This document shows, piece by piece, positions 46,851 through 59,996 of a DNA stretch of 64,000 nucleotides. Numbering within the stretch: the first letter of the stretch is position 1; every line of letters begins with the position of its first letter. Both the position numbers and the translations under genes were made by a program. This DNA is from Datisca glomerata. Lineage: Eukaryota > Streptophyta > Magnoliopsida > Cucurbitales > Datiscaceae. Location: NCBI GenBank assembly GCA_003255025.1, contig QANY01007347.1, positions 310,001 through 374,000 on the forward strand. Reading direction: 5' to 3'. The notes beneath the pieces are model-generated. The model worked only from the letters and a program-made list of their open reading frames with translations. It was not told the origin of the DNA and searched no databases.

Positions 46851-48770
46851 CATGGTAGATATAATAATAACTGATAAATAAAACATATATAATTTAATAT
46901 AATTGTAATAATTATCAAGAAATTCAGAAACTAAAGGTGATGTATGAATGCAACATATCAAACACATAAACTTAACAATTACTAATCAACGGTAAGATAA
47001 CCTAACAATTAATGTGTCACCGTAGGGTCAGTCATATTAATTTAAAACTCTTAATGAGACATTCTCATCCTTATTAAATAAAACTCAAAATATTTCATAT
47101 TTTCTCTTTTAACAATAATGTATCGCTAATTTGGCCAAGTGACAATTATCCATTAAAAGCTTAATTGTGACTTCGTGAGTGTAACTCATTATTTTGGATT
47201 CCATGACTTAATTTAGAATATGCTGCCTTAGGGTCGTCGGTCAAGTGTAAACTACATCACTTAGTCCTATCTTCTTGAAAAGTTTTACCTTGATATTGAT
47301 ATAGCTCGAAACTTTGCTCAGGGGAATAAAAATAAAGCCATCTTGAGGCCCTCTCTATATCTTATGGTGTTGTACTAATAATGGATACCATAGATTACAT
47401 TGACATGCCAACCTTGTCTCACTCACTATTTTATCATTAATGTGTTTCTATTTGACTAATCAATTAATTTCAAATTAATTACTAGTTAAAATAACCCTAT
47501 AAATGTAAATTAATAGTTAATCCAATCTAATAGGTCTAAGTTCATTTAACCTTCTAAAGATCTTAAGTCAAAATTAGGTGAACTTAGAATAACTAATACT
47601 TTAATAAAACTCTTTTAATAAAGTTAGTTATCCTAAAGGTACTCTAGTCTTTAGAGTGGTGTGAATACCAATTTTTAACTATTAAAACCTAACAGTTTAC
47701 ATGCAATTGATTTCTCAAAATAATTCATATAACTATATTAGTAAAGTCCAAATAAACCACGTTTCTACTAGTGAGATGCATGATTAAGTAAAATTGTGCG
47801 GGGTTTCATGTATGCCATATGATCGACTAATGTATGGTCATGTTATCAATCAAATCCATAAACATTTATTTAATAATTAAATAAACAAATGATGAAGCGA
47901 GCAATTATTAGGTATTTCTAAATTACAACCTTTGAAAAATAAAAATAATTATGAAGAGGACTTCAATAGCCCTTTTAATTAGGATAAACTTTTTTATCCT
48001 AATTAAATAATCCCATTAATTATCCTTTTAAAATTAATTGAATTTGATAGTTAAAAGTAATTTGATGACTCACCAAACTTGGGCCAAACCCAATTAATTA
48101 ATTAATTATTATTTTAGAAAAATTAAAATCGATAATTATCCTTTTAAAAATCAGATTTCAAATTTTAAAATTCAAAATCAAAATTCAAAATTTCAAAAAT
48201 TTAAAAATTTAAAATTTAAAATACAAGGATAGGATTTTGGTTTTCACGATACATCGTAGGGATAGGGTAACATGGTATCAAGGTTTCTACGAAACTTCCC
48301 TTGCAGTAACGACAATTGCCTCTGATGATAGGACTCTCCCACTGCCGTCACCACCACCATCAACCACTGCCACCCCCATCCACCTTCACAGTGGTGCCAC
48401 TGTCGATGGTGTCGTGGACGCCGATTTTTCCGGCGGTGCCGTTGCCAAAACTCCAATTTCCCGTGTCGGCACCAGAATTTCTTTTTTTTTCTTCGCTCGT
48501 CTCGTGCGTTCTTCGTCTTCTCGCGATCATAATTTTACAACATGATATTCACAATAAAATTACAAAAATTTCTATGCCCAAAACGGCTTACACAAGACCT
48601 AAGGAAAAAAATAAAAAAGAAAGCCTAAATCTGAAAGTCACCATACAATTAACGTTTCATCATTAACCATATATTCTAAAAACAAACCATCCATTCATTC
48701 ATACATATCAAAATATATATTATGAATAATGCAAGAACACCCACAGAGTATTTTATATATAAATATATAA
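46851..48770 (-). other. Copia A2 untranslated leader
   Basis: The stretch lies between gag and the primer site and holds no convincing coding frame. A GC-richer island at 48240-48520 has a CT-rich, CACCACC-rich composition. A plus-strand frame there (48237-48545) looks like a by-product of this composition. Confidence 0.5.
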
Positions 48771-48774
48771 AGTC

Positions 48775-48786
48775 TCTCTGATACTA
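48775..48786 (-). promoter_or_regulatory. tRNA-Met-type primer-binding site of copia A2
   Basis: On the plus strand the word is TCTCTGATACTA, matching 10 of 12 bases of GCTCTGATACCA, the reverse complement of the tRNA-iMet primer site. It sits two bases from the LTR start TGTTAGAATTTG, exactly where a PBS belongs, and it proves that 48789-50393 is a 5' LTR of a minus-strand element. Confidence 0.85.
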
Positions 48787-48788
48787 AT

Positions 48789-50393
48789 TGTTAGAATTTG
48801 CGGTGACGTGCGACGGAAGGCGTGGTGGTGTTTATTAAAATGATATGAAATAATAAATGATTGCATCGTTACATATCTCAAAGATTTTAAATTTTAAATT
48901 GTATAATAGTGTAGTGCCACACGACAATGTAGTGTGTCATGATGAGTCATATTGCCTCATAGCACTGTAGTTTCAAGGCACCACTGTAGTGCCGTAAGTG
49001 ACTACAGTGTACCACGTCCCACTATAGTGACACGTGACACTACAGTAGTCCATGTCAATCTCTGATTCAAAATCAGTTATTAACATTGTGCAGTCCCACA
49101 TGCCACGTGGTAATTTCTTCAAATTTATTATTTATTTTAATTAGATAAATATCTATAAAATAGTTATTCAAAAATTAACTTATCTGATCATCTCTATCAA
49201 CTAACTTATATGTTAGTTCAAACAACATATTTACGTGATTCAAAATTTGAATTATTATCCCCTAATAATTGAATATTATATAATTTCATAAATTTGATAT
49301 TTTGTCTCACTTATCGATTAACACAAAATTAATTGATATTATTATTTCATAAATTTGATATTTTGTCTCACTTATCGATTAACACAAAATTAATTGATAT
49401 TATTATTTCATCAATTTGATATATTTGTCTCACATATATAATTATCTTATAATTATATACTTGCCTCAGAAATATAATTCATTTTTCAAGTTAATCCTTT
49501 TTTCATGTCCTGAAATATTCACACCCTATACTGTGTAGTACAGAGGTGAGTTGATGACCATGGACCTATTATCCTAAGCTCCAATAAACTAAATTATTAA
49601 TTAAACTCTTTAATTAAATAATCTTATTTATTAAATTTATTATTAGTCCACTATAAATATCGAATTGCACTCTTAGAGATTACATAATATATCTACAGAG
49701 TATTCTCGTGTAGTCCATTGGTATAATCATTCCATGTAGTTTTTGTCCTCTAATTATTAGTTCGTAAATTAGAACTAGTCAAAATTATCATTTTATCCTT
49801 CTAATTACCTCTTAATCCTTAAGTACCATTAATTCATAGTGAATGGCTAATTTATAATCGTATTATAAATTTGAGCTCATAATTATTCAATTCTAGAATT
49901 AACACCTAAGGGAACTAATATACGATCCATAAGGAAAACTATGATTCCAAATCTTGTAAGATCATGTTCCCAACCATTCATATCACTAAATCTCCAAAAC
50001 AAAAGTCACTAACCTATTTTACAAACAAACCTTAATGAGTAAATCAAAAGATCCAATAGACATCCATAGGAGTTCATGATTACTCATGATTCAGACCGAT
50101 CTACATATGATCATTAGATTGATGTGTATTAAATTTTATGATAAACGATAAGTAAATAATGATATTAATCAATATCGGTCATATCGTATATAATCTTATT
50201 ATATAAAGTACAATCACTAAGATGCGTATCCATATCAATGATCCAGATCTAGATCACATGCATTCATAATGCTTAGTGAACCGTACTAGCAACCATTCAT
50301 TAAAAATTTCATACTTTAATATGTTGTTGACAATTTTATTCATTATCTATGACCTTAATCCTCCCATACTTATACAAGATCATAGTCTCATTC
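48789..50393 (-). mobile_element. Copia family A LTR (5' LTR of A2, outer end missing)
   Basis: The block starts TGTTAGAATTTGCGGTGACG and runs parallel to 1034-2590, including the palindromic minisatellite and all major words. It stops at CATAGTCTCATT (50393), about 150 bases short of the outer end present in A1, and is joined there to RT of copia family B. Confidence 0.85.
49282..49433. repeat. 61-bp tandem repeat in LTR A2
   Basis: The unit starting CATAAATTTGATATTTTGTC begins at 49287 and 49348, with a partial third copy at 49409. It is not present in the A1 LTR, so it arose after the copies separated. Confidence 0.9.
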
Positions 50394-50460
50394 TAGCGCA
50401 AATTTTTTCATACGTAACACTCTCTACAGATGAAGATCATAGAATCTTTCTCATGTCTTC

Positions 50461-51350
50461 CTATTCTTGACTAGTCATGGGAGACTTTTCTTTGGAGAGG
50501 CTAACAATATGCCTAAAGGGAAGATATCCCTTCTTGAAGTCTTGCAAACTGAGGCGATCTATTACCTTATTAATATAAGATGCTTGAGACAATGTCAATT
50601 GTATGTTCTTCCAATCCTGAAAGATATGAATACCTAGGACAAAGGAAACTTCTCCAAGATCCTTCATATCATATTGTTTTGCAAGCCAATTTTCCTGCAT
50701 CATTCCCAATGAGTAGAATATCATCCATGTACAAAACCAAAAAAACCACCTTCCCTTCGTGTATCAGCTTATACACACAGGGTATGCCACTAGCTGCTCA
50801 AAACTAAAGTTCTTGACAGTTTTGTCGAATCAGGTATTCCACGAACTGGATGCTTACTTAAGTCCATAAAGGGACTTTAATAGTTCGCAAACCTTGCCCT
50901 TTTGGCATTTCTCCATGAACCCGTCTGGTTGAGCCATATAAATGTGCTCTTCAAGATTGCCATTCAGAAAGTAATCTTGACGTCCATATGTCATATTTCA
51001 TAACCGAGGGCAGAAATGATGGACAAGAGGATTCAGATGGATTTAAGAATGGTCATCGGTGAGAAGAAATCCTCATAGGCAATACCTTCCTTTTGGGTGT
51101 ATCCCGTAGCTACAAACCTAACTTTGAATGTCTCTACATTCCCATCTGGACCTCTATTTTTCTTGTAAATCCATTTACACCCTATAGGTTTTACCCCTTC
51201 AGGAGGATCTACATCGATTATATCTCGATGTTCATTGTGTCTTGCAATAGGTTTGTTGCAGGACCAGCCATAGCCAACGAGTAGGAAACAAGCTCATCAT
51301 GATCCTTCTCTGAGACTGCTGTCAAGTCATCTCCATAAGACATGTACCTA
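50461..51350 (-). pseudogene. Copia B2 reverse transcriptase
   Basis: The frame at 50461-50724 reads KQYDMKDLGEVSFVLGIHIF, then LTLSQASYINKVIDRLSLQD and LPFRHIVSLSKEKSP, the end of copia RT. Upstream pieces carry the DDI metal-binding box near 50730, the YGL.Q block near 50860 and the N-terminal KW.YK block near 51170. Stops break all of them. RNase H and the 3' LTR are missing because family A sequence begins at 50393. Confidence 0.85.
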
Positions 51351-52240
51351 TAAGGTTGTCTTACAACCCACCCACTACGTCGAGGCTCCAGCTTCTGTTA
51401 TGGTTCTTCTATTATTAAATTGGGAACAAATCTTGATTGGGGAGTTGGTGTCCTCCCACTAAACAATTCCTCTAGCACAAGTGTCCTTTTCGGCTTCACA
51501 CTTCTTATGAGTCCTCTTCAAGAAAAGGGACTTTCATTCTCAAGAATGTTTTCTAGTCGGTTGGACAATAAAAGACGTATCAATTCTTTCTCTTGGGATA
51601 TCCTACAAACAGGCATAATTTTTGTCGACTAGCCAACTAGTCTGTCTTCGGTCTCAGTATGTGTTTCGGGCATCCCCATATCCTAAGGTGCCTTATGGAT
51701 AACTTTCATCCACTCCATCTTTAATATGGTGTACTAGGTGCCATCTTTGACAGAACTTGGTTCAGAATATATGCCACTGTTTCCAACACATATCCTAAGA
51801 ATGAATCTAGGAATGATGATTAACTCATCATGGATCTAACTATATCCGATAGAGTTCAATTCCTTCTCTCTGACACACCATTCTACTCTGGAGTGCTAGG
51901 TGCTGTAAGTTGAGAAAGAATACATTCTTCCTTAAGAAAGTTTGCAAGCTCTCCTAACAAGTATTCTCCACCGCGAACGGATCATAGTGTTTTGTTTTGT
52001 TTCTCTAATTTTTTCTCAACCATAGCCTTGTACTCTTTGAGGTTTTCGAAGATTTCAGACTTTTGGCGCATTAGATAAACATGTCCAAAACGTGAGTAGT
52101 CATCCGTGAAGGTTACAAAATACTCATAACCACGTCTTGCTTGGATAGTCAATGTCCTACATACATGACTATCTATGAGTTCAAGGCATTGAATGGCTCT
52201 TTCACCCTTCACTGAAAATGATCTCTTGGTCATTTTTCCT
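51351..52240 (-). pseudogene. Copia B2 integrase
   Basis: The frame at 51982-52233 reads MTKRSFSVKGERAIQCLELI, then the block with the first catalytic position (DSHVC, where the family has HTDVC, so the catalytic Asp is His here). RGYEYFVTFTDDYSRFGHVY then carries the conserved FTDDYSR. C-terminal integrase pieces follow at about 51400-51900. Stops and frameshifts are present throughout. Confidence 0.85.
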
Positions 52241-52462
52241 TCTATGCAAGCTTTAAATTGTGGAGATCAATTGAGTCAGAATTCAACATTTTACTCTCTT
52301 TGTAAATCAGTCTTTACTTCAGTGTCACATATCACTGAAACTTTTGTTTTACAAAGAATAAGTTATTTATCTTGCGTGCAGTAGTAATTAAGCCTTCATT
52401 TTTAAAAATACCAATATTATTATCAATAAAATCCAAAGAAAATTCTTGTCCAATTGAACTAG

Positions 52463-52867
52463 CTATTGAAATGTGTTTTTCCCAAAAACTGGGATATCAT
52501 AAACATCACGGAAAATCAAATATATGTTCTCAAATAACAATTTAATAATTCTAACTAATACTTCATATACTAGTTCTCCACCCCACCAACTGAAGTTGAA
52601 CTTGCTTTCGTTAAGCCTTCTTCTTTCTCTAAACCCCTGCAGGGAACAACAAATATGGTTAGTGACTGTAGAGTCTAAAATCCATAAAAAAGTATAGTCA
52701 TCCACATAATAGGCTTCGGTAACAAGTAATGTACCTTTGGATTTCAACTCCATGAGATAATCTGAGCAGCTGCATTTCGAGTGGCCAACGACTACACAAT
52801 GATTACACTTGTCTTTTGACTTGTCCACTTTTGTAGGGCCCTTGCCTTTCATAGCTTTTAAGTTCAC
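52463..52867 (-). pseudogene. Copia B2 zinc knuckle and protease
   Basis: The frame begins with a basic segment and a zinc knuckle, CNHCVVVGHSKCSCSDYL (family form C..C...GH....C). It runs on to WILDSTVTNHICCSLQGF, the protease active site, with the usual DSGATNH changed to DSTVTNH so that the conserved Gly is lost. It continues with the copia protease pattern to its stop. Confidence 0.85.
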
Positions 52868-52871
52868 TTTC

Positions 52872-53597
52872 TTAGCTTTCTTCGGTCCTCTCTTGAGTTT
52901 TTTTAAGCGTTAGAGGTGGAAGGTTTACTTCAGTAAAGTTTGCCTCTCCATTCTTCCTCTTGCCTTTTAGAAACATGGACTCAACAGCTTGTAACTCCTT
53001 CAGAAGTTCTGGAAGAGAATAACTCAACTTATTCATCGAATAATTAAGTATGAAATTCTCAAAAGTGGTTGGCAGGGACTCGAGGATTATATCAACTTGA
53101 GTCTCACCATCAACCTCAGATCCCATGATTTCCATCTCATTCAGATAACTAATGATCAACATCATATATTCTCTGACAGGAGTTTTGAGTTTCATCTGAC
53201 AGTTCATGAAGTTTCGCACAACAACCTGATTGTCATGACGACCCTAGTCCCCAAACATTTCAGTGATGTTCAACGTCATATCAGCGGTGTTCTCCATGTT
53301 TTGATGTTGTTATTGCAACACATTTCTAATTGATACCAAGTTGTAACACCTGGTGATCTCATCAGAACGCAACCATGAAGCATAGGCATCGTTTTCCTCT
53401 TGAGTCAATTTAGCAATATGCTTAAGGGGACAAGGGGTGGTGAGCATAACCTTGTGCTTTTCTACTGCCAGCACAATATCAAGATTACGTTTCCAATCCA
53501 TGTAATTTTTGTTTGCATTCAAGATTGTTAAGAGTGGGGATAATGACATGATTACTAAAAAGAATAAATAAAGTGGTGTAAATAAATACTTAATCAT
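52872..53597 (-). pseudogene. Copia B2 gag
   Basis: Two frames make up gag. At 53310-53597: LNANKNYMDWKRNLDIVLAV, then YASWLRSDEITRCYNLVSIR. At 52872-53219: REYMMLIISYLNEMEIMGSE, then VDGETQVDIILESLPTTFEN and SLPELLKELQAVESMFLKGK. These are the standard blocks of copia gag (Y..W...L..VL, and the UBN2-type domain). The break between the frames lies at about 53220-53310. The gag start codon lies close to 53540, with the leader and 5' LTR beyond. Confidence 0.9.
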
Positions 53598-53599
53598 TT

Positions 53600-54934
53600 A
53601 GGAAAGTATGATGCGTGATGCAAATACTTAAATATTTAAAAAATCTTATAAAAACATATTTATTCCATGATGTTATGATCAACAACGATATCTCTTCTCA
53701 TCTAGGGACAATGCCTGAGCTACCTCCTAACGCTTCTCAAGATATCGCTACATCAAGCTCAACCAATCACCAATGATTTTGATCACCTTAGCCTCATTGA
53801 CTAGCTCATATTAGAGATACCAGTGTTCTTCGGTCTAAGTATTTGACAAACGCATCGGCTTTAAAGGTTGGAATGAACTAAAAGTTCATCTAGGAACGGT
53901 CCTGCCTCACCACTTCCTTTATAAGCTTTAACTTTCAAATAACTCGATGACTCAAAGTAACACGATTCCCAAGTTTCTCCCACTAAAAAGAGGCCCATTA
54001 GGGTGGCTCTAAACCATTCATCAAGTCACTATCAAGTTTGCATTGGGTAGCTTGAGAACATTTCAACGTAAGCGACCCTCCCACTTAGATTTTAAAAATT
54101 TAGATTTTTCTTTGTTTTTTCAAAAATCATAACTCTTTTTAAATTTGAAAAGCAAGTTTAAAAAATGATAAACTTTATAAACTTTATATCATAATTTAAA
54201 CTTTATAACTTTTATAAAATTCACATTGTGTTTAAAATTATAACCCATTATAAATTTAAACTACAATGATGTATGTACATGATACATGATAATCTGATAT
54301 TGACATATCTCTATTAATATATGGCATGTTATATGAAGATGTTAGATTAATAATAATTCATACATTCGAAATTAACCTCTCTATGACTCATTTCTAATTA
54401 AAACCATAAAAAGAATAATAGATTATAATAATTTAAAAACTATTCTTCATGGCATCTGTAATTATCTCATTCTCTTCCATGAAGTCCCACCTCTTTGTAA
54501 CTCTTCAGCAAGGTCAAGTCCCATTTTCAAAATTCAAATTGCAATTTAAAAGTAATTTCCAACAAATTTTACATTGATAAATAATTACCAAGTAAATTAA
54601 TCAACGGATTTATTTTAAAACCAATTTACAAAATAAATTCTAATTAATTAGTGTTAGAAAACTATTAAATTAAATAAATTTAACTTTTATTGATTGAATT
54701 GGGCTTGAAATCAAATCCCAAGTCCCTACGATTCATTTGGGCCAAACAAAATTTGCTTAGTCCAGAACCTCAACAAGCTTGGTGGGTCCACACCAGTCCA
54801 AGGCCCAACAGGGTCTTGCGCACACTAGGGTTTCCAAAAACCCTAGGGTTTCCTAAACCTTAAGTGTTGTCGCCTACGTGTCTGCTCTGTCTAACACTTA
54901 GCTTTGCTTAGAGTTAGGTTTGGAACCTTTTCAT
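53600..54934. other. Copia B2 leader and inner part of the LTR
   Basis: No coding motif was seen. By position this is the untranslated leader and possibly the first part of the 5' LTR (a TGTTAGATT word is at 54342). No clear primer-binding site was found. CTAGGGTTT words occur near 54825-54850. Confidence 0.4.
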
Positions 54935-56250
54935 ATTTAATTACAGAATTTGCCCATGTACCCATATATGCCAAAAATGGAAATTCCCCATTCCATATAC
55001 ACCTATATGCAATTCTCTCTTCTTCCCCTAGAGCCAAAATTATGTTCAAATTGATGAATTTAAATTGATCTCAATTAATTTGTTTTATTTACTAATTATC
55101 CAATAATTAGAAAATAATAAAATAATTAATTTGAAAATTAATTTTGGTTTCACAAAAACAATGATGACACTCATCATATATGAGCTCGAGAAGTGTGCTT
55201 TGGTCCAAAACCCGTTTTTGGTCTAACTGATGTTTCTCATTCCAGTTTTTATGAGCTATTCCTGAGACCGAATGGATCCACACGAATACAACTATGGGAT
55301 TAAAATATCCTTCTAATTTATCTCTATAAATGCTTCAGCTATTTAATCTCGACATCGTACGACTCCACCATATTTCTGATGCCGGTAGAACTCTTGATTC
55401 ATGCGCGTAACATTTTCTGTTGGTTCAAATAAACACTTGTATTTCATGGTCTACAGAATATTTTATGATATTACCCTTCGTGAATATCAATAAAAAGAGT
55501 AGAATGTAAAATTACCATTTTACCCCTCTAGTCATGATTTCCTTAACTCCTTTATTGATCGTGAATAAGAAAGACATATCAGTGAAGTATCTTGTACAGA
55601 TCACCATGTATTATTCAATGACTCATGTCTACGAGTATCAGGCCTAGTTTATTTATTTATACACCCATAAATAGAGCATAAGGTGATATTGTTGCTTTTG
55701 CAATCTTACCATAAATTCAATATCTCTGAATCATGCAACTCCAGCATAAGTTGAATCACGGTCCCAACAACTAAGGTATTGTCTAGCAATTTGAACTCAC
55801 TACTTTGGCATATCATAGATCTTAAGTAACTAAGTCAAGTTTCATATTCACCTCAGGATTAAAATAATTTCAAAAATACCTTTAAGTTGTAACAATTAGA
55901 TTTTGAATCAGATAAACGAATTTGCTCAAAACTATTTTGTTACTGGCCTATTCAACATGTTCCATAATATGTCTAAGTCAACCGTTAGAGTCTCTACTCT
56001 CATTTCCTAAGACAAGAATCATTTGATTCAACTTAACAATCATAATTAGATTCGATTGCCCAGTTGATCCTAAAACTGTGAATAACATTCAGAACTACCT
56101 CAGAAGAGTTTTTCTAGAAGACTGCTCGATCTTTACTCTTCTTACGTTGTTAATAGTTCTAGGAATTAAGTAAATTACAAACACACTTTAATTAAAGGAA
56201 ACTTTCAATTTATTCATAAATCTCAATAATACATAAATGTCAAAGAAATA
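54935..56250 (-). mobile_element. Copia family B LTR (5' LTR of B2)
   Basis: The block is a diverged copy of 28250-29562 along its length, with the same words in the same order (TGGTCCAAAAC, CCTGAGACCGAATGGA, AATAAGAAAGACAT, CAACATGTTCCATAA, CTTACGTTG). With gag on its left in minus orientation it is the 5' LTR of B2. Confidence 0.75.
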
Positions 56251-56289
56251 ATTGTTTACTCATAAATAGTTATTAAAACCTACTTTGTC

Positions 56290-57045
56290 GAAATAATTCC
56301 AATAGCTGCAATATGCTCTGGATTTCTAACTCTGAGACACACCTCCTAAATATTCTATCAGAGTCTTGCATGTAAAGATATGGATCAACTCAATAGAAAG
56401 CTTTTTTACCTACTGGAAAAACCTCTTCAATCATTGTGAATCCAGCTCTCGGGGAAGAACTCCACTTTCTAACTAGTTGGCTATGTCAGCATACCAAAGA
56501 TCCTTAACAATTGAAATTGCTAGTAACTACTCATCTGGGAAGGTCTCTGCTATAGTTGAGTCAGCTAGTCTAGAAAAGTGATTCGTTACTTGGTTCTCAC
56601 TTCCCTTCTTATCTTTGATCTGTAGGTCAAATTCTTGTAAAAACAACATCCACTTAATAAGCTGAGGCTTGGCATCTTTCTTTGAGATCAGATATTTAAT
56701 TGCAGATTGGTTAGTGAAAATAGTTACCTTCGTACCAATTAAATATGCTCTAAACTTATCAAATGCAAAAACTATAGCTAAGAACTCATCATCAGTAGTA
56801 GTTTAATTCAATTATGCCTCAAATAGAGTTTTACTTGAATAATAAATAAAGTGGGAGACCTTACCTTTTCTTTTCCCTAACAATGCTCCTATAGCATAAT
56901 CTCTTGCATAACACATAAGCTTAAATGGCAGCCCCCAATCAGGTGCTACTATAATAAGTGTTGTCACTAATGCCTTTTTCACCTCAAGGAAAGCATTCAT
57001 ACATTCATAAAAAAAATCAAAAGTCCTATTATTTTCAAAGAGCAT
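56290..57045 (-). pseudogene. Gypsy D2 RNase H and following segment
   Basis: The frame 56812-57045 reads LFENNRTFDFFYECMNAFLE, then VKKALVTTLIIVAPDWGLPF and DYAIGALLGKRKGKVSHFIY, the start of the RNase H domain of Athila/Tat-type gypsy elements. Lower coordinates hold further degraded RNase H with no long frame. Confidence 0.85.
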
Positions 57046-57700
57046 GCATAAAAGTTTAAATTTTTTAAAAATTATTTAATGAACCTTCTATAGAATCATG
57101 CATCACCTAAAAAACTCCTAATTCCTTTTACTGAGCTAGGTGCATGGAGCTTTTCAATGACTTCTATTTTAGCTTTATCCACTTATATTCCTTTTAATGA
57201 GACTCTATGTCCTAAGACTATTCCTTCTTGGACCATGAAATGACATTTTTCCTAGTTTAAAACTAAATTGGTCTCTTGACATCTTTCAAGCACTTTTTCG
57301 AGATTAGACAGGCAGTTTAAGTATGATTCACCAAAGACAGAAAAATCATCCATGAAATACTCCATATCAGCCAGCCTATCAAGCATTTGGTCAATGAAAA
57401 GTAGGGTAAAGTGGTCTTCTTTTGGTATCTTTATTCATCTTTCTATAATCCATACACACTCTCTATCCAGTTACTATCCTTGTGGGGATCAATTCATTTA
57501 TTTTATTTGTTATAACAATAACTCCACCTGTCTTGGGAACACACTGGACAAGACTCACCCATACACTATTAGAAATGGGATAAATTATACATGCATCAAG
57601 CCATTTGATGATCTCCTTCTTAACAACCTCCTTCATTATTGGATTCAACCTCCTTCACTATTTTACGAAGTTGTTACTTCCCTTTTCTAGCAGTATCTTA
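57046..57700 (-). pseudogene. Gypsy D2 reverse transcriptase
   Basis: The frame at 57463-57648 reads LNPIMKEVVKKEII-like sequence with KWLDACIIYPISNSVWVSLV, then QCVPKTGGVIVITNKINELI and PTRIVTG. This is the RT N-terminus of Athila/Tat elements (AGIIYPISDS.WVSPVQ.VPKKGG). The core RT blocks at 57050-57450 are present only as scattered pieces with stops. Confidence 0.85.
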
Positions 57701-58291
57701 TGCATACAGATTGAAGGGCCTATCCCTTTGATGCCAACCATTGTAAGCCAATTGCTCTTTTATACTTCTCCAGAACTTCTAACAATAATTGCTCATTTTC
57801 ATGGCTTAGGGAGGATGAAATAATGATAGGCAGTGTACTATTTTTACCCAAATAGGCATGCTTCAAATGGGCAGGAAGGGGTTTCAATTCAAGCAAAGGG
57901 AAAGATTCAACAGAAGGTGGTGGTGGTTTAAATGTTCTCTCAGATAATTCTAAGAACTCAATTTGCTTACCACATCTAAAATTGTCCTACCTTGCATCCA
58001 TCCATGTAACTTCATTTTCCGCCTCATCATTATAGTCTTCATCAATATTTTTCAAAGTTTACTCTGGCTGGGTAGCATTGCTACAACTTATGTACATCTT
58101 CTCCATCATTATAGAATCCATCCATATACAACTGCACATTCTTCTATCCCCTCCGTTTTACACATCAATTACTACCCTTCCTATAGCTAGGAAGGGTCTT
58201 CCCAATATGATGGGCACTTCCTATATGCCTCATAGTCTATAATGATGAAATCAGTTGGAATTATGAATTTGTTAACTTGTACCAAAACATC

Positions 58292-58522
58292 CTATATCTT
58301 ACCCTCTGGGTAGACATAAGACCTATCAGCTAATTGCAGAGTGATAGTGGTTGGCCTCGTTTCTCCTATTTCCAACTTTCTGAATATGGACAATGGCATG
58401 AGGTTATTACCAACTTCTGAGTCACAAAGGGCTCTTCCACAATATGTTTTCCCGATTTCAGATGTAATGGAGAAACTCCCTAGATCCTTCAACTTTAGGG
58501 GAATCTCATTTTGCAAAATCAT
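58292..58522 (-). pseudogene. Gypsy D2 aspartic protease
   Basis: The frame reads KLKDLGSFSITSEIGKTYCG, then RALCDSEVGNNLMPLSIFRK and GETRPTTITLQLADRSYVYP. The family motif CDLGASINLMPLS is changed to CDSEVGNNLMPLS; the Asp is kept but the Gly-Ala pair is disturbed. Confidence 0.85.
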
Positions 58523-59316
58523 GCTGCACTCTTAGGTTAAGGCTACTGTTTTGAACTCTCCAAGCCTTCTTCTCTTGGTCAAAATATTTGTCATAAACTT
58601 GATATAGTTTGGCATCTGTTGTAAAACCTCTACCAATGGTATGTTTATGTGTAGCTACTTTAATATGTCAAGGAATTGAGTAAACTGACCGTCTAGCTTT
58701 TTTTTTTTTCAGTCGTTGAGGGAATGGTGGCAAAGGCTTTCCACATCTTTTACTCACTGTTACAGCCATGGATGCTACAATAAATGGTGCTATAGTAGAA
58801 GTCTCTGTTATAAGTGCTTTGAGTTACTTCCTTGGTTCTCTCTACAGTCTTATCTTCTATTCTATCAGCAGGTTGAGTTGCCATTTTTCCACTCCTCAAA
58901 TGTATTGCTTTGTGGAGTTCTTTCCCTTATCTTCTCGGGTTTTTGGTATTACTTGGCAAAGCTCATTGAGGTCTTGAATTCAATGTATTGGCTAACTGTT
59001 TAACCTGATTCTCTAAATTTCTCAGAGATACTACTTGACTTTGGATCATTGCGGATTGATTTTTAATTAATGATTCATTCTTCATGAAGTATTCCTTCAA
59101 AAGATGTTTTAAAGTACCAGATTTCTTAGATGTTGCTTGCTTCTGCCCTTGTGCTTACTGGGAAAAACTAGGAGGACATGCTGGTTTTTTTTTGTGCATT
59201 TGAGGGGCCTGTACTTCGATTGTTCCAAGAGAAATTTGGGTGTTGCCTCCAACCACGATTGTATATATTGGAGTAGGGGTTGTTATTGCTATTTCTTATG
59301 AAATTACGTACATAAT
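58523..59316 (-). other. Gypsy D2 gag C-terminal region, decayed
   Basis: Between protease and the gag core the minus strand has no long open frame. Short plus-strand frames (58716-59003) overlap and look like chance. By position this is gag C-terminus and linker. Confidence 0.45.
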
Positions 59317-59794
59317 TCACATATGCCAGATTTTCAGGGCAACTCTCAAATAATTGTTCTTCACCACAGCAAGATCATTCCAACTGTTGATAGACTCTGG
59401 AGGTAGTGAATTGATCCATGCTCTAGCTCTATCCCTTAAGAAGTAGGGAAGCAGACTCATCCTTAGAACATCCTCTAAAGCTCCAGGTATCTTGAAAGCA
59501 TCACTAACCTCCATAAAAAGTCTCAAATGTAGGTGAGGGTCTTTAGTGGGCAGTCCATTGAATTGCCAAATAGTTTTACATCTGGAACATCACATGCTTC
59601 AATTTCAATTGTAGAGCTCGAATCTCTACCCTCACTATTCCAAGCTTCATCGCTTGTGGTTGGAGAATGGCATAGTCATTAATTACTCTATCTTTGGCAT
59701 AATCCATGACTATTACGTTGTTTCCATTGATAGCTAAATTGCCATTGTGATTCCTGTTATCATTCAACACAACCTCTTCACCAGGTGCAACCAT
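59317..59794 (-). pseudogene. Gypsy D2 gag
   Basis: The frame 59576-59794 (MVAPGEEVVL, later NDYAILQPQAMKLGIVRVEI) is the N-terminus. The frame 59317-59526 (RLFMEVSDAFKIPGALEDVL, then FLRDRARAWINSLPPESINS) is the retrotransposon gag core typical of Athila/Tat elements. A frameshift near 59550 separates them. Confidence 0.9.
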
Positions 59795-59996
59795 ATCTCT
59801 GACAACAAATAGTCATCTTGCTCTCTTCTTAATCGTCTCAAGGTTATGTCTATTTCTGGATCAAAGATGAAGTCAAGTATTTACTGCCTGTGCATATAAT
59901 AAATCTCACTTTCCTGTAACAGAGAATGCTAAAACTCAGTAATGAAGCATACAAATTAAATTCAAATTGATATGAGTAAAGATATAATATCTTTAG

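Noticed and set aside
48237..48666. Overlapping plus-strand frames of about 100 codons, Ser/Pro/Thr-rich
   Set aside because: They lie in the copia A2 leader on the strand opposite to the element and overlap other frames in the same DNA; no domain seen.
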